A stretch of DNA of 64,000 bases from Macropodus opercularis (GCA_030770545.1 CM061097.1:17998501-18062500), one strand, 5' to 3'; counted from the first letter of the stretch, positions 21,071 through 32,428 are shown. Notes: generated from the letters alone by a model not told the origin. Translations and numbers: made by a program.

Positions 21071-21770
21071 TTTTTATTTCATTTTTTATGGTCTTTCCTC
21101 TACACGATCCTGGATGAGGATCCTCTGTGTCCAGATCACTCTAGTGCCTGGACAGTTACTGCAGCTTTAACCTGAGAGCAGATAGCTGAGAGGCACATAG
21201 ACAAAAGTGCAACACATACATCGCAGCTGTGGTTTGAGGTGGACTCAAAGCAATGGGGGTATTAATGCACAGATTAAGCATTAATCCGACTCCACACCCT
21301 CCTCTCATATTAACAGAGCATGTGGGAGAAAGTTATGATCGTTAGAGAGGTGGTTGGTGTGATGACGTCCACTGCTGCGGTGCCTAGACAGAGGGAACCC
21401 AAGTTGTTAGGGTGAGATCCAGGTTTACAACAAAAACACCACATTCAGTCTGGAACAGCTGAACCTGTCACCAATAACAAGCAGCTCCTCCTTGCTTGGG
21501 TTTAAGATTACATCATTGAGCTAAGATGGAAAATTATTATTACATTATATAACAACAACATCAACAAGAAACATCAGACATATCTCATGATCAGTCTGTC
21601 AAACCGTGTTTCAGTCAGTCGGGTCTTTGAGTCATGAGCTCAGGTTTTATTATGCACGTGAGCAGGGAGGGAGACCTCTTGCTCAGAATGAACTGCAGTT
21701 TGGCTACTCGTCCTGCTGAAGGAATCAGCAGTGTCGCTTAGGGGGCCCCCTCCTCCACCAACTCTTTCTT
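21071..21770. other. No gene recognised
   Basis: All frames are broken. One perfect 8-bp inverted repeat (ATTAATGC at 21261-21268 and GCATTAAT at 21278-21285) could form a hairpin. By position this may be the eroded 5' part of the plus-strand ERV that follows, but nothing in it proves that. Confidence 0.5.
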
Positions 21771-21772
21771 TC

Positions 21773-22802
21773 TACTGCACCATGATGTGTGATGGCGATC
21801 AGAGTCTACGGAAAATGCTGGGATGAGCTGAACAATAACACCACTGCAGCAATGCAATGCAATGGCGTCATAATAGGCCCTCAAGGAGCAGCAGCTATAG
21901 TCAAGCTCCCTGAAAGACATCAAGGATGGATTCAAGTTCCAGGTTCAGCACCACACGTCACTCTCACCATAGGGTTAAAAGATGCAACAGAAAGAATACA
22001 ACCTACCACAGGAGGATTAATGGACCGAGGGAGTAATGATCAAAACTAGGAGCATGTGCAACACCCCAATCTTTCCAAAGACAGTCAAACACCAATGACT
22101 ATAAGTTAGAGCATGACTCATTAATGCAATAGTACAGGAAGAACATCTTATTGTATCTTACAGTGTAATCTCTACAGTAGAGCAGCTTAGTGGTGAAAAG
22201 AGGCTCATAGCACCGTCTCAGTTAAAAGCTGTTAGAAAAGCTCCAAAACCACTAACTGTGGGACAGATGTTGTCATTTTTGGGGATGGCTGGTTACAGCA
22301 GACCCTGGATATGTGACTATGCTATGACAGCAGCTCCTTTATGAAACGTGAGAAGAGCAGCTGGACAAAAGAATCGTTCAGACTCACTAGTTAAAGTTAA
22401 AGGAGCATTTCAAAAAAAGAGACCTGCAGACTGCTCCAGCTTTAGCCAATCCTGACTATACGACACCATTTCACCTTTATGTGGCTGAAAGACAAAACTG
22501 TGCTGATGCAAGACTCCCCCACAGGGAAACAGCCCATAGCCTATTACAGCACCAGGCTTGATAACATTGAGGAGGGACCGTCTCCCTGCTGCCAGGGATT
22601 GGACGCAGCAGCGGCAGCATTTACCAATAAGTAAGCATCAGTTCTAACAATGGGTCACCCTGTGACATTGTATGTATCTCACCAACTGCATGCTATGCTA
22701 ACTAGTCCTTGATTTCTTGTTACACAGGCCAGAAGGGCTGGTTATGCAGTGTTACTATCAGGACAAAAACAAACTGTGCAGCGGTGCACCACAATAAATC
22801 CC
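21773..22802 (+). pseudogene. pol: Plus-strand ERV pol relic: protease-RT linker, RT thumb, RNase H start
   Basis: Several frames carry retroviral Pol similarity in the correct order. First, a linker domain with a degenerate Y-C-T-M (21773-21784) and H-V-T-L (21954-21965, in the context S-A-P-H-V-T-L). Second, a reverse transcriptase thumb motif L-S-F-L-G-M-A-G-Y-S-R near 22270-22305. Third, the tether before RNase H (M-G-H-P-V-T-L-Y-V near 22650). The RT palm is missing between the first and second, and stops and frameshifts are numerous. It belongs to a lineage distinct from the minus-strand ERV and lies on the same strand as the array LTRs, so it could be a remnant of their internal region (inference). 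Confidence 0.75.
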
Positions 22803-23100
22803 ACATGACTGCATACAAGAAACAGATGTGATAGATTGAATAATGTTGTGGACAGATAAGTTTTATTAGGAGTTTTATGTTTACAATGTTGGCAAAATAT
22901 TTTCTGTTTGTTTGTGCCAATATCAGTTCGGACCACATTGGATGTAAGTGACCAGTGAAGGGAACACAGCATTCGAAGTTACAGGTGACTTTGAAGGTCG
23001 CACCGCACACCTTTCTTCACTCATTACACACGTGAGCTGATGAAAGGTTGTTGTGCGTCATATCAATTCTTCCCTTTTCAGGGCGCTTACACAGACACAT
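22803..23100. other. Junction between the two opposed ERVs
   Basis: Neither Pol reading frame continues here. The minus strand has a 96-codon frame over 22720-23010, but it overlaps the plus-strand pol relic and shows no Env features that I can see. The minus-strand ERV therefore ends just after integrase, with no env or 3' LTR found. Confidence 0.5.
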
Positions 23101-26100
23101 TTATGCAAGTATGAGAGAATTTGTGACCTTCACTGCCGTATGCGTAGTCAGTAGCACCTGGAAGGGTCCAACCCACTTGCGTGCCTTCCAGTGTTTAGGG
23201 CGATGTTCTCGTACCACAATCCAGTCGCCTGGTTCCAGAGAGTGTAGTGGCCCTTGTGCTGGAACTGGTAAAGCTGCTGTCACCTGCTGAGAGATCTGAG
23301 ACAGAACGGCAGACAAAGACTTACAGTACTGTAACATGTCATCTTGTCAAGTCAAGTGGATGGTAACGGCCTCTCAGTGGGATCTATTCCCATGTGTGGG
23401 TTCTTTCCAAACAGGATCTCAAAAGGACTTAAATTCCCCCTACACCTTTGTCTCATTCTCATGTACATCATCACCACTGGTAATGCTTGTATCCATGTGA
23501 GTCCTGTCTCAGCACAACATTTAGCCAGTTTGCGTTTCAGGCTACCATTTTCTCGCTCTATAGCCCCTCCACTGGCAGGATGGTAGCACAGTGTCTTCTT
23601 ATGTCGGTGCCTAAAAAGGAACCTATTTGGTCAATAGCTTCATTCACAAAATGTGATCCATTGTCACTAAATCCTCTCTGGAATGCCCCATCGGGAAGTA
23701 TTTTAGTTTCAGTTGCCCACTGTGCCACTAGAGGCATGTTTTACTGGAAACACTTCAATCCATTTAGAACCACATGTCTACAATGGTGAGACAATACTTC
23801 TTTCCCTGACATGAAGTGAGTTCAATGAAATCCATCATTATGTGTTCAAATGGTCTGGTCGGCTGTGGATGTGCTGCTAACGGTTGGTGTTGCTTACGAC
23901 CTGTGTTGTGTGTATTAAATAAATGCAAAACCCTTTTGTAAACCAGTGCTGAGTTAACGCTTTCACCATCCCTCCCTTTGACACATGATCCAAGCCATGT
24001 GTCAACTTAGCAAAATGAGGAAAAAAGTGTTTAGGCAAACACGGTTTACCATCAGGTCCCCACCACAAATCATCACGGAACTCAGCTCTGCTCGTCTTCC
24101 ACTGAGTCCGTTCCTGTGGAGTTGAAAAAGATTGAAGTGCAGAGAGGGAGTCAGGTGGAACAGAGGAGGTGATGGAAACAGCTGTAAGAGGGAGGAGTAG
24201 AAGTGAGGCTGCCTGAGCAGCTGCATCCACCCTACGGTTACCTGAGGACACAGAGTCAGTTCCCGTCGTATGAGCAGTGCACTTGCAGACAGCAACGTGT
24301 TTAGGTAAAAGGATAGCCTCTAAGAGGTCAGACACCTTGTCCCGATGGGAAATGGGCTGTCCGTCTGATTTAAGGACGTTTCTGTGTTTCCAAAGTCATG
24401 TGTTACACTCAAAGCGTATTTAGAATCAACCCAAATAGTGACAGTTTTGTCTTTTGCTAGTTTACAAGCTTCAGTGAGTGCTACCAGCTCTGCCACTTGT
24501 GCAGAGAGGTGAGATGGCAGGGGGCCGGACTGGAGAACGTCGTGCTCTGTGCAAACTGCATAGCCCACACGAGGAGCCAGTATCAGGGTCCCTGGAAGAA
24601 GAGCCATCTGTGAAAAGCACAAGATCAGGGTTAGTCAAAGGAGTCTCCTGCAGGTCAGGTCTTGGTGAACACACCTGCTGGAGAGAAGCAACACAATCAT
24701 GAGGTTCACCATCGTCAGGGGTGGGCAGCAAAGTAGCTGGATTCAGGATAGTGCAACGTTTAACTGTAATGTTAGGCATGTCCAACAGGACTGTGTGGTA
24801 TCGTAACCAGCGAGCGGCCGACAAATGAGATGTTTTCTGTTCAAGCAGAATTAGAGAAACAGAATGAGGAACCATCAACACAAGATCAGAATGTCCAACG
24901 ATGTCTCTGGAGGCCAACACGGCCTTTTCAGCGGCTGCCACCGCTCTCAGGCAGCGAGGGAGTCCGGCTGCCACAGGATCAAGTTTAGCAGAGAAATAAG
25001 CTACTGGTCTTAATTTCCCACCATGCTTTTGTAGCAGGACAGACACCATGCACCTGTCTTTTTCATCCACCATCTGAACAAACGGTTGGGTAGGATCAGG
25101 AAGACCCAAAGTTGGTGCAGTCTGTAAAGTGAGCTTTAAGTTCACAAAAGCTGTCTCTGCCTCAGGAGTCCAGTGAACTTTGTCATGAGATTGCAGTGAT
25201 TTTCCATGAATGAGTTCACTCAGAGGTGCTTCAAGAACAGAATAAGTAGGAATAAAGTTTCGACAATATGAACACATTCCAAGAAAAGACATCATCTGTC
25301 GTTTGGTGAGCGGCCTTGGGATGGTCTGAATAGCTTCAATCCTTTAAGGAGAGAGAGATTTGCCAGCTGCTGTGATAACATGTCCCAAGAAAGTTACTTC
25401 CTCTTGGATGAACTGTAATTTAGACAAACTAACTTTGTGGCCCTCAGCTGTCAGGTGTTTCAACAAAGCCACTGTGTCTCTTTCACACTGGTCCTTTGTG
25501 GGGCTGCAGATAATGATATCATCCACATATTGCAACAAAGATATTCCTGGCATGAGAGAAAGATGTTCGAGACTGCGTCTCAATGCCTCATTGAAAATTG
25601 TGGGGGACTCCTCATACCCCTGGCAAAGTCTGGTCCATGTCCACATGGACACACAAACCATAAGTGACTGTCTGGATGAACAGGGACACTGAAAAAAGCA
25701 TTTGACAAGTCAATGACGGAAAACCATTGAGCATCAGGAGGAACCTGTGATAACAAAGTGTAAGGATTAGGCCCATTATTGGCTCTGGGTTGAACTGCAG
25801 CATTTACTGCCTGCAGATCCTGCACAAATCTCCATTCAGTGGGTCGACCTTTGTCTCTGACTTTCTTCACAGGAAAGATAGGTGAGCAGCAGGGGCTGTA
25901 GTCACATGGTACGATAACGCCTGCTCCTGTCAGTGAGTTAAACACTGGAGCTATGCCGTCTATGGCCTCCTGTCTGAGTGGATATTGTTTTGCACATGGC
26001 CTGTATGTGGTTTTTGTCGTAACCACAACTGGTTCACAGTTACGGATCAGGACCACATCGTATTTGTGTCTGGCCCACAGTGTGTGTGGCTCTTCTGCTA

Positions 26101-27105
26101 AAGCAGGAGTTGATGTTAGCTCTGTGTCAGTGAGCAACGTGTGGCAAGATGTGTGATGCTCAGATTGAGGAAATGGACTCACCACACGAGTTGTGTGTAT
26201 GATAGAAGTGAAACACTGTCTGTATATTCTACCAATGGGTGAATAGGAAACCGTTTCCTCATGTCTACTTTGCCAATCAGTCAGACGTCTGCATCTTAAC
26301 GCAAGTCGTCCCAAGTCTCTCCAGTCAGCAGACCTGCTTTTGGTGAGAGATATGTGCGGTACAGAGGAAAACACATCATACAGTTTGTCCAACTGTGGTG
26401 GGAGAGTGACAGAGACGCACAGTCATGCTCTGTCCAGTACAGATAACCTGTGGTCAGTTTGTCAGACAACGCAGTCGGCCATCGCTGTTCGAATTGTTTA
26501 TCTGAGCCCTGTGACACATGAATGGTGCAGTGTAAGTCTTCTGGATCCATATAGTCTGTTTCTTCTGGGTTAACTAACGCATGCGCTGTAGACATTAACT
26601 GCTCACACAAGACAGACTGCTGCAGCTTCCACTCATACGCATACAGTAAATCACTCACTCCACAGAGCACAAACACTCCCTCTGGGTCTGTGTTTGCATC
26701 TGTGCTGACCTTCAATCCCTCTGGGGATGAGGTCAGAGAAATGCCCAGTTTGATCATTAGATCTCTCCCTAGCAAATTTATGGGGCACAAATCAGAAAAC
26801 ATGAAAGCCTTCTTGAATGTGGTACCATCTGGAGTAAGACATGTCAAAGGTTTGGTTAAATATTCTTTTACTGTTACACCCGAAGCCCCAACACTATAAA
26901 CATAATTCCCAGTCATTCTTGGTGCAGTTTTAAGGCTTGAGGACGTCATCACAGAGCGTGTAGCTCCACTGTCTACAAGAAAAGTGATTTGCTCCCCATT
27001 TATTGTTAAAACCATTTCTGGACATTGCATGTGTGGTTCATTCAGGTGCACATAGGTGCCTTGTGGTGTTTTCATTCTACTTTCTAAATTCATCAAACAT
27101 TCCAA
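23101..27105 (-). pseudogene. pol: ERV pol, protease to integrase (unit 2), most complete copy
   Basis: In minus-strand order: retropepsin with D-S-G-A (26962-26973) and L-L-G-R-D (26761-26775); a linker domain with two H-x-[ST]-x motifs (26345-26532); reverse transcriptase from about 26020, with Y-V-D-D at 25518-25529; a connection region; RNase H from about 24620 (T-D-G-S) through about 24210; an integrase zinc-binding region (about 23930-24010); the integrase core with catalytic D (23830-23832), D (23663-23665) and E (23556-23558) in D-D-35-E spacing; and a C-terminal domain with a W-V-G-P-F motif (23101-23337), typical of gamma-like retroviruses. It is inactive: frames shift near 26405, 25640, 25340, 24600 and between the second D and the E, and stops occur. 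The protease frame begins at about 27105, overlapping the end of gag. Confidence 0.92.
26345..26532 (-). other. Protease-RT linker domain with paired H-x-[ST]-x motifs
   Basis: Within unit 2 pol, the minus strand encodes H-C-T-I (26521-26532, in the context L-H-C-T-I-H-V) and, about 59 codons later, H-I-S-L (26345-26356, in S-V-P-H-I-S-L). A frame change lies between them near 26405. The plus-strand ERV at 21773-21965 has the same layout at about 60 codons. Paired H-h-[ST]-h motifs are the defining active-site signature of 2H phosphoesterases (RNA ligase/cyclic phosphodiesterase fold), although the spacing there is usually longer. That assignment is inference; the motifs and their shared position are seen directly. 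Confidence 0.5.
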
Positions 27106-28778
27106 AATGTGTGTGTGTGTGTGTCAGTGCAATCACCTCCCTCCTCAGCCTCAGCTACACCGTCACCGGTTCCCCACCCGTCAGTCTGCCCCTGCAGAAA
27201 CATTCTGCGGACAGTCAGCTGGTCTGTGTCCCTCTTCCTTGCAGTACGGACACCAGTGGATTGTCCGGTTCCTCGGCCATGTCCTTTTTGGCCTGCGCGA
27301 CCTCGTCCTCCTCTGGTGTAGCCTCTTCCCCGACCGCGGTTCTGTTGTGCGACTGCCTGATACATGGTTAGAGCTGCCAGATGTAAATCTTTTCTGTCTT
27401 TATTCTCCTTTTCTTCTTTCTGTCGCAACAGTTGCTGGAAAGCATGATCTGCATGACGTTGATCGTTCTCCAATCTCGCTCCAGTATCAGCACCGATGCA
27501 GGTCTGACGGGTCAGCTTTGCCACTTCGGGTAAAAGGCCCTTCAGGAAATAGTCAGTTAGGTGCATTTCCCAGGCACTGGGGTTATCGCCAGGCTGATCA
27601 GGTGGGACCATTCCCCCGTGTCTGATGAATGCCTCCTTTAGGCGATGTAGGAAATCATCCACAGATTCTCCGTCTTGTTGTCTGCAGCTCGTGACTTTCC
27701 CAATGTTCATTCTGACAGGGAATGCAAGTTTTTTGCTTCTCTCTACTGCAGCATGGTACAGGTCATTGGCCCCATTAGTCCATGTTGGTGCAACACTGTG
27801 GATGTGGGAATCTGGCAGACGTTCGTTAAGTTTGTACATCTCTCCTGGCTTGAATTTAAATGTCAGCAGCCGTCGGATTTCAGCACCTGTTGGGCGAAAC
27901 TCTCTGCAGAAATCACCAAGGGCATCAGAAAAGTCTGTACCGGACAGATATGGATCAGGCAGATTCTGTCCAGCATTTCTGACATCATCGTCCATCCAGG
28001 GGAGGAACACAAGCTGTGTTCCTTGTGGCCCTGCGACCTCTACCATAGGCATGGTCATAACTGAACCAGTGTTGGCCTGTCTGGTTCTTTTCACTTCATC
28101 GGGCTGAAGTGTCGGCCGTCCACACCTGTGTCTGCAGTGGAACCTGCTCCTCCTGCAGCTCCGTGCACTTCTTCTGTGGTTGAATCGGGAGCAGGGTGTG
28201 AGGTGAACTGGAAGTTGCTGTAGTAGTAGTTGTAGTGGTGGTAACACAGGACTTTGAAGCAGCTGTGGTTGTTGTTGCGGTTGCAGGACAGACGGGTCTG
28301 GTTGCTGTTGTTGTTGTTGTGGTTGCAGGACAGACGGGCAGGAATCCAGGTCTGGCTCCAGCTTCAGCACAGTGATCTGCGGATAAAGAGAAGACGCACT
28401 GGGACAGTATGGTGGTGGCTGTTTGCAGGGTGAAGAATGATTCTCTGTTCTACCGTAGTCATTTCCTTTTGCAATTGTTTTCTCTCTCTAGTTTCAGCTT
28501 CATTTTTCCATTGTTGCCAACATTTTCTATGCTTTTCCACGTTATCTAAATCTTTGTCACTTCAAAATTTCTTTTTTTCTCAACCTTTGTTCGTCTTCTT
28601 TCAGTTTGTCACCCAAAATGTCAATTTGATTCATCTTTAATGACCCACCCACTGGGAACCCATATTGTTTTGTCCACACAGAAAGACAACTGACACTATC
28701 GTCTCCATATTTCCTCCTCATGATATCCACACTGGGACCCTGTGGCTCCAAGCCAGCTGTACCATAACTGCTCCCCAT
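27093..28778 (-). pseudogene. gag: ERV gag (unit 2)
   Basis: The N-terminus is better preserved than in units 1 and 3: the M-G-S-S-Y-G start at 28778 continues 73 codons through the stretch deleted there. The coiled-coil-like matrix part then loses frame near 28557. The P-P-P-Y late motif, used by retroviruses to recruit budding machinery, is at 28407-28418, in frame with the long open frame that follows (to 27093). That frame holds a duplicated V-L-Q-P-Q-Q-Q segment, a capsid with a major-homology-like stretch (Q-Q-D-G-E-S-V-D-D-F near 27640-27690), and a charged K-E-E-K-E-N-K region before nucleocapsid. The CCHC knuckle (27211-27252) is in the -1 frame, as in unit 1, so that break predates the duplication. 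Confidence 0.9.
27109..27125. repeat. TG/CA microsatellite at the gag-pro junction (short allele)
   Basis: About 8.5 TG units, 6 bp fewer than units 1 and 3. Confidence 0.9.
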
Positions 28779-28843
28779 GGTGCAGCAATACGCGTAGTTG
28801 TACAGTCACAGACGTCTCTGCGAAAGTTCGATGCCAAATTAAT

Positions 28844-28892
28844 GTGTTCACTGACTAACACTCATATCAGTGACATATTATAGTGTTTAACA
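28844..28892. repeat. Single copy of the 39-bp minisatellite monomer
   Basis: One monomer (TTCACTGACTAACACTCATA, then TCAGTGACATATTATAG) in the position of the 10.5-copy array of units 1 and 3. It represents the unexpanded state. Confidence 0.85.
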
Positions 28893-29093
28893 CTTTCCCC
28901 AGGACATATGAGAAGCAAATATATCAACGATTCACCAGGTTTCCCCGTTGATAAGTAATTTTGAGTTCGTAGGATCCGTTCGATGGAGATCAGAGGTGAT
29001 GCCTTAGGACCTCCGTCTCACTTTTTGTAGAGGTTGAGGCTGAGCTGCGCTCAGGGCGACGTCTTTCCACCGTCAGCGACCCCTCAGACGAAA

Positions 29094-29352
29094 CAGAAAC
29101 AGAAACAAAGCAAATCAAAGTTCTGCTGCCATGCTCTCATGGCCATGGCCCATGCTGTAAAACTATTTTAACTAAACAGTATCTCCCTACCTCCCTTTGC
29201 TATGAAAAAGAAGGAAAGGCTTCTAAAATATTTCTGTAAGCAGGTATATGATTACTTTGCTTAGTACAGATACATATGAGGATATATCAAGTAATATGAA
29301 TCACAGATCTGTCACAAGGGAAAATACCCATATAGTAGAAATTCCATTACAA
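29094..29352 (+). repeat. Long inverted repeat, left arm
   Basis: Its reverse complement aligns with 32161-32428 over about 260 bp at roughly 85-90% by eye, with shared words such as ATTCATATTACTTGATATAT and TGTATCTGTACTAAGCAAAG. The first half (to 29219) also exists in unit 1 (about 3915-4049), but the second half does not. Confidence 0.8.
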
Positions 29353-29798
29353 TCGTATGTGGAGTAGTTTGTTTTCTTTTCTTGAACTGTAGTAAAAACA
29401 TTTCTAAAACTTCTAAGAACCTCTAAGTATCTGCATGTGAAACACTACTTGTTTAGGTAATAAAGCAGCTCCTAATGATGCAATTAACAATTAACAGGCT
29501 TGTGAATGGGTTCAAATGGAAACTGTTTATTTCACCTACTGTCAAACAACAACTCTTCTCAAAACAAGTGAAATTGTTGCAGTTTGCCATGAAACTGCTC
29601 ATGTGCTGACACTTGAGCTTTACAGAGTTTCAAGCAAAATGGAAGACACGATGAAGAATCTGAATCATGAAGGCAAACAATGCTCTGCCGTGTTTCAGGT
29701 GGAGGTGATCTGTTGTGCGGGTATCACGACAGCTGGAGGCGATGAACCCAACGCAGCATGTCCTGGATGGAGAGATGTCACACAAGAAAAAGATTCAC

Positions 29799-29812
29799 CC
29801 ATTAGGGGGCAG
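29799..29812 (+). promoter_or_regulatory. CTCF-like site in the unit 2-specific block
   Basis: CCATTAGGGGGCAG matches the CTCF core except at position 4. Motif-level only. Confidence 0.3.
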
Positions 29813-30608
29813 TCTTCACTGACAGATGGTGTGATCTCAATAGAAGTGCACAGTTAGACATGATACATGTTGCTTGCTATTAGCAAACAATGATATACAT
29901 CACTGACAGGTTTATAAAGCTTCCATCAAAATCTATATTTGGGTAAGAAGACTAAACTTTTTTCATCCATTTCTCTTTGCTCCAACTCCTGGATTCTGGG
30001 GAGAGTATTTCAAGTTTTAACAGAAGTAAAAGCTCCCTCACAGTTATTGAATTGTTTCCACGTGGGACGATGAGTCATAAGCATGAGACCCGAGAGAAGA
30101 ATCCAACAGAATGTGGGATTATGATGAGAAAAAGCATCAAGTGGACAAAATAACTACTGCAAAGGAGGTGAAAGGCAGATATCAGTCACTACTTTATGTT
30201 AAATTGAAATCTTGCAGCAGTAAATCATGTTTTTGTAGAGATTACGGCTGGGTTGCATTTAAGGAATAAAGAAAAGCAAACAAACTAAACATTTGTGAAT
30301 CTGTAGCATATCTTTGACGTAAAGCTGTGTCTCATTACAACAAGTCTAGTCTAAACAACAGCAAACCGTTGATGTGTAAAATTGTTACAGAATAATTACA
30401 GAAGGCACTAAGCAAACTATGAATAAATAAACAAACAACAACCAGTTGTTGCCGTTTAATTTGTTCCAGCGTCGTAGACGTACTAGTTTACCTTGATTGC
30501 TAATCTGACATTAATCTTTTTCTGCCAAATGTTGCCTGAGCTGAAGCTGCATTGGGGTTTAAAAGTGTCTTGTGATATCAGAAAAGCTGTTCAACCACAC
30601 TGGTTGTT

Positions 30609-30664
30609 GGACTGGCGACCTGTACCGCTCCTCTCAACCCACATGACAGCTGGAATAGACTCCT
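30609..30664 (+). repeat. Relic of a dispersed fish repeat (unit 2)
   Basis: Same fragment as 4084-4139, with CTCAACCC for CTCGACCC. Confidence 0.45.
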
Positions 30665-32034
30665 AGTTCCAGAATCAAAAGGAGTGGGACCCTCTGCTTC
30701 AGTGCTGTGTTAAAACCCTGCATCTCTGGTGGCCTGGTGGTGCATCAACCTATGACACAGGCAGTTTGCACGTTTACAAAGGTTCAATCTGTGGCAGTTC
30801 TGTTCTCCAGCCAGCTGAGGCAATGTCTCTTTGGACTTTGTAGCTGGTTTTACGGAACACACATGTAATTTCATGTATCTGATCAATTAGTTTGAAATCT
30901 GGTTAGTCAGCGTCTTGCTTTTGTATTCTGGTTATTAGAGACCATCTTGCTCTGTACTTAGTCAGGTAAGATTTTGTTTTGTTTTATAGACTAATTGTTA
31001 CTTTTATTTATTAACATATATGATTTCACTATTTATCCTCATAGCGAGTGTCTATAGTTAGTTGTTGTGCTGTGTGTTGTGTTAGTTGTTTGTTTATTAA
31101 AGACAATATTCCTGTTGAATCACAACCAGCCTTCCAGTGTCTGCTTTTTTGTTTGTCACACACCTTTTTTTTAAATCTCAAAATGGTAAACACTCACTCT
31201 CACTCATCATCTAACCCATTTAGTAAAAGGTTTTCCCAGCTGTTCGTCAGGTTAACTATGACTTCAAGCACAAGTCAAACTCATTTCCACAAAACTAACC
31301 CAGACTCAAATCTGTACGACATTCAGCTTCCTATCGTTATAATGAAACTACACAGAGTACAGGGCAACAACCATGGTTTGTGACCACAGTGATGGCATTA
31401 CTTCTTTACCTGATTATTAACATCTTCTATGTTTGAACCTTTTTGGAAGCAGGGGGCATCTCAGTCTCAACTGCCACTGCAGGAGTCTGCTTGTGTGTCA
31501 CCTGGAATTCAGGGGAAAAACAAAAACACATTCATCGCATCTATAAACATTAATAGAATTTAAAACTTATACTGGATGAAAATGATCCCTGAAAAAGCAA
31601 CTACATTAAAACTGACAAGATGACGTGGCCTTTTCTAGGGATAACAGTAAGTATCACAGCAACATATCAATTGGTGCCATGGATCACATTTAAAATACAA
31701 CTTTGAATGTACAACAAATGCACAATTATAATAAGAAGAACTTAAGGTTTGATAATGACAGGTGTTACACCAATGATGTAAAAATGAAATCCAGGGCACA
31801 AAGTAGTATCCTAAACGTATGAGCTACAGTACACTCCCTGCAAGGGCCCCATGAGCGGTTAACCATGACTTCAACCACAAGTTAAACACAGTTCCACACA
31901 AAACCCTGACTCAAATCTGTACGAAATACAGTGGTAGGCGTTAAAAGTGTCGTGTTCCACCGCGTTGGTTTGTCATTTCTGCCACGTTTCCACTGCATTT
32001 TTGCCGAGGCACAGCGTGTGTTACGTGTAAATGA

Positions 32035-32048
32035 CCTGTAGGTGGCGA
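32035..32048 (+). promoter_or_regulatory. CTCF-like site in the unit 2-specific block
   Basis: CCTGTAGGTGGCGA matches the CTCF core at most positions. Motif-level only. Confidence 0.35.
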
Positions 32049-32160
32049 TGGGCTGACACTCATAGCCGGTCATGGTTAGTCCAACAACCACACAGCACTG
32101 TACCGAGGATTTATGTGAATTCTTTATTTATGTAGTTATCAGACGTTATAATATAAACTC

Positions 32161-32428
32161 TGTAATGGAAATTTTACTATGTGGGTATTTTCACTTGTGA
32201 CAGAACTCTGATTCATATTACTTGATATATTCTCATATGTATCTGTACTAAGCAAAGTAATCATAGAATGAGTTATATACTTGCTTACAGAAATATTTTA
32301 GAATAGTGAGCCTTCTCTTTCCCATGGGAAAGGGAGGTAGGGAGATACTGTTTAGTTAAATTGTTTTACAGCATGGACCATGGCCATGAGACCATGGCAG
32401 AAGAACTTTGATGTACTTTGTTTCTGTT
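32161..32428 (-). repeat. Long inverted repeat, right arm
   Basis: Inverted counterpart of 29094-29352, with small indels, for example 7-8 extra bases near 32268 (ATAGAATGAGTTATATAC). The arms enclose about 2.8 kb. No target duplication or terminal motif is evident at the arm ends, so I do not call it a DNA transposon. Confidence 0.8.

Larger units (their letters stand above)
20703..25120. repeat. Unit 2 segment nearly identical to 40101-44517
   Basis: At an offset of 19398-19399 the two segments differ at only about one position between 20760 and 23520, then at more than a dozen positions between 23520 and 25120. The step in divergence suggests gene conversion or a recombination breakpoint near 23.5 kb. 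It carries the LINE tail, the plus-strand pol relic and the integrase/RNase H part of the minus-strand pol. Confidence 0.9.

Noticed and set aside
22720..23010. 96-codon minus-strand frame as a possible env
   Set aside because: Overlaps the plus-strand pol relic. No signal peptide, furin site or fusion-peptide pattern seen.
29516..29857. 113-codon plus-strand frame in the unit 2-specific block
   Set aside because: No recognisable domain, absent from the other units, and codon content looks unselected.
29094..32428. DNA transposon with long terminal inverted repeats
   Set aside because: No target-site duplication or terminal motif at the arm ends, no transposase, and the interior is largely shared unit sequence.
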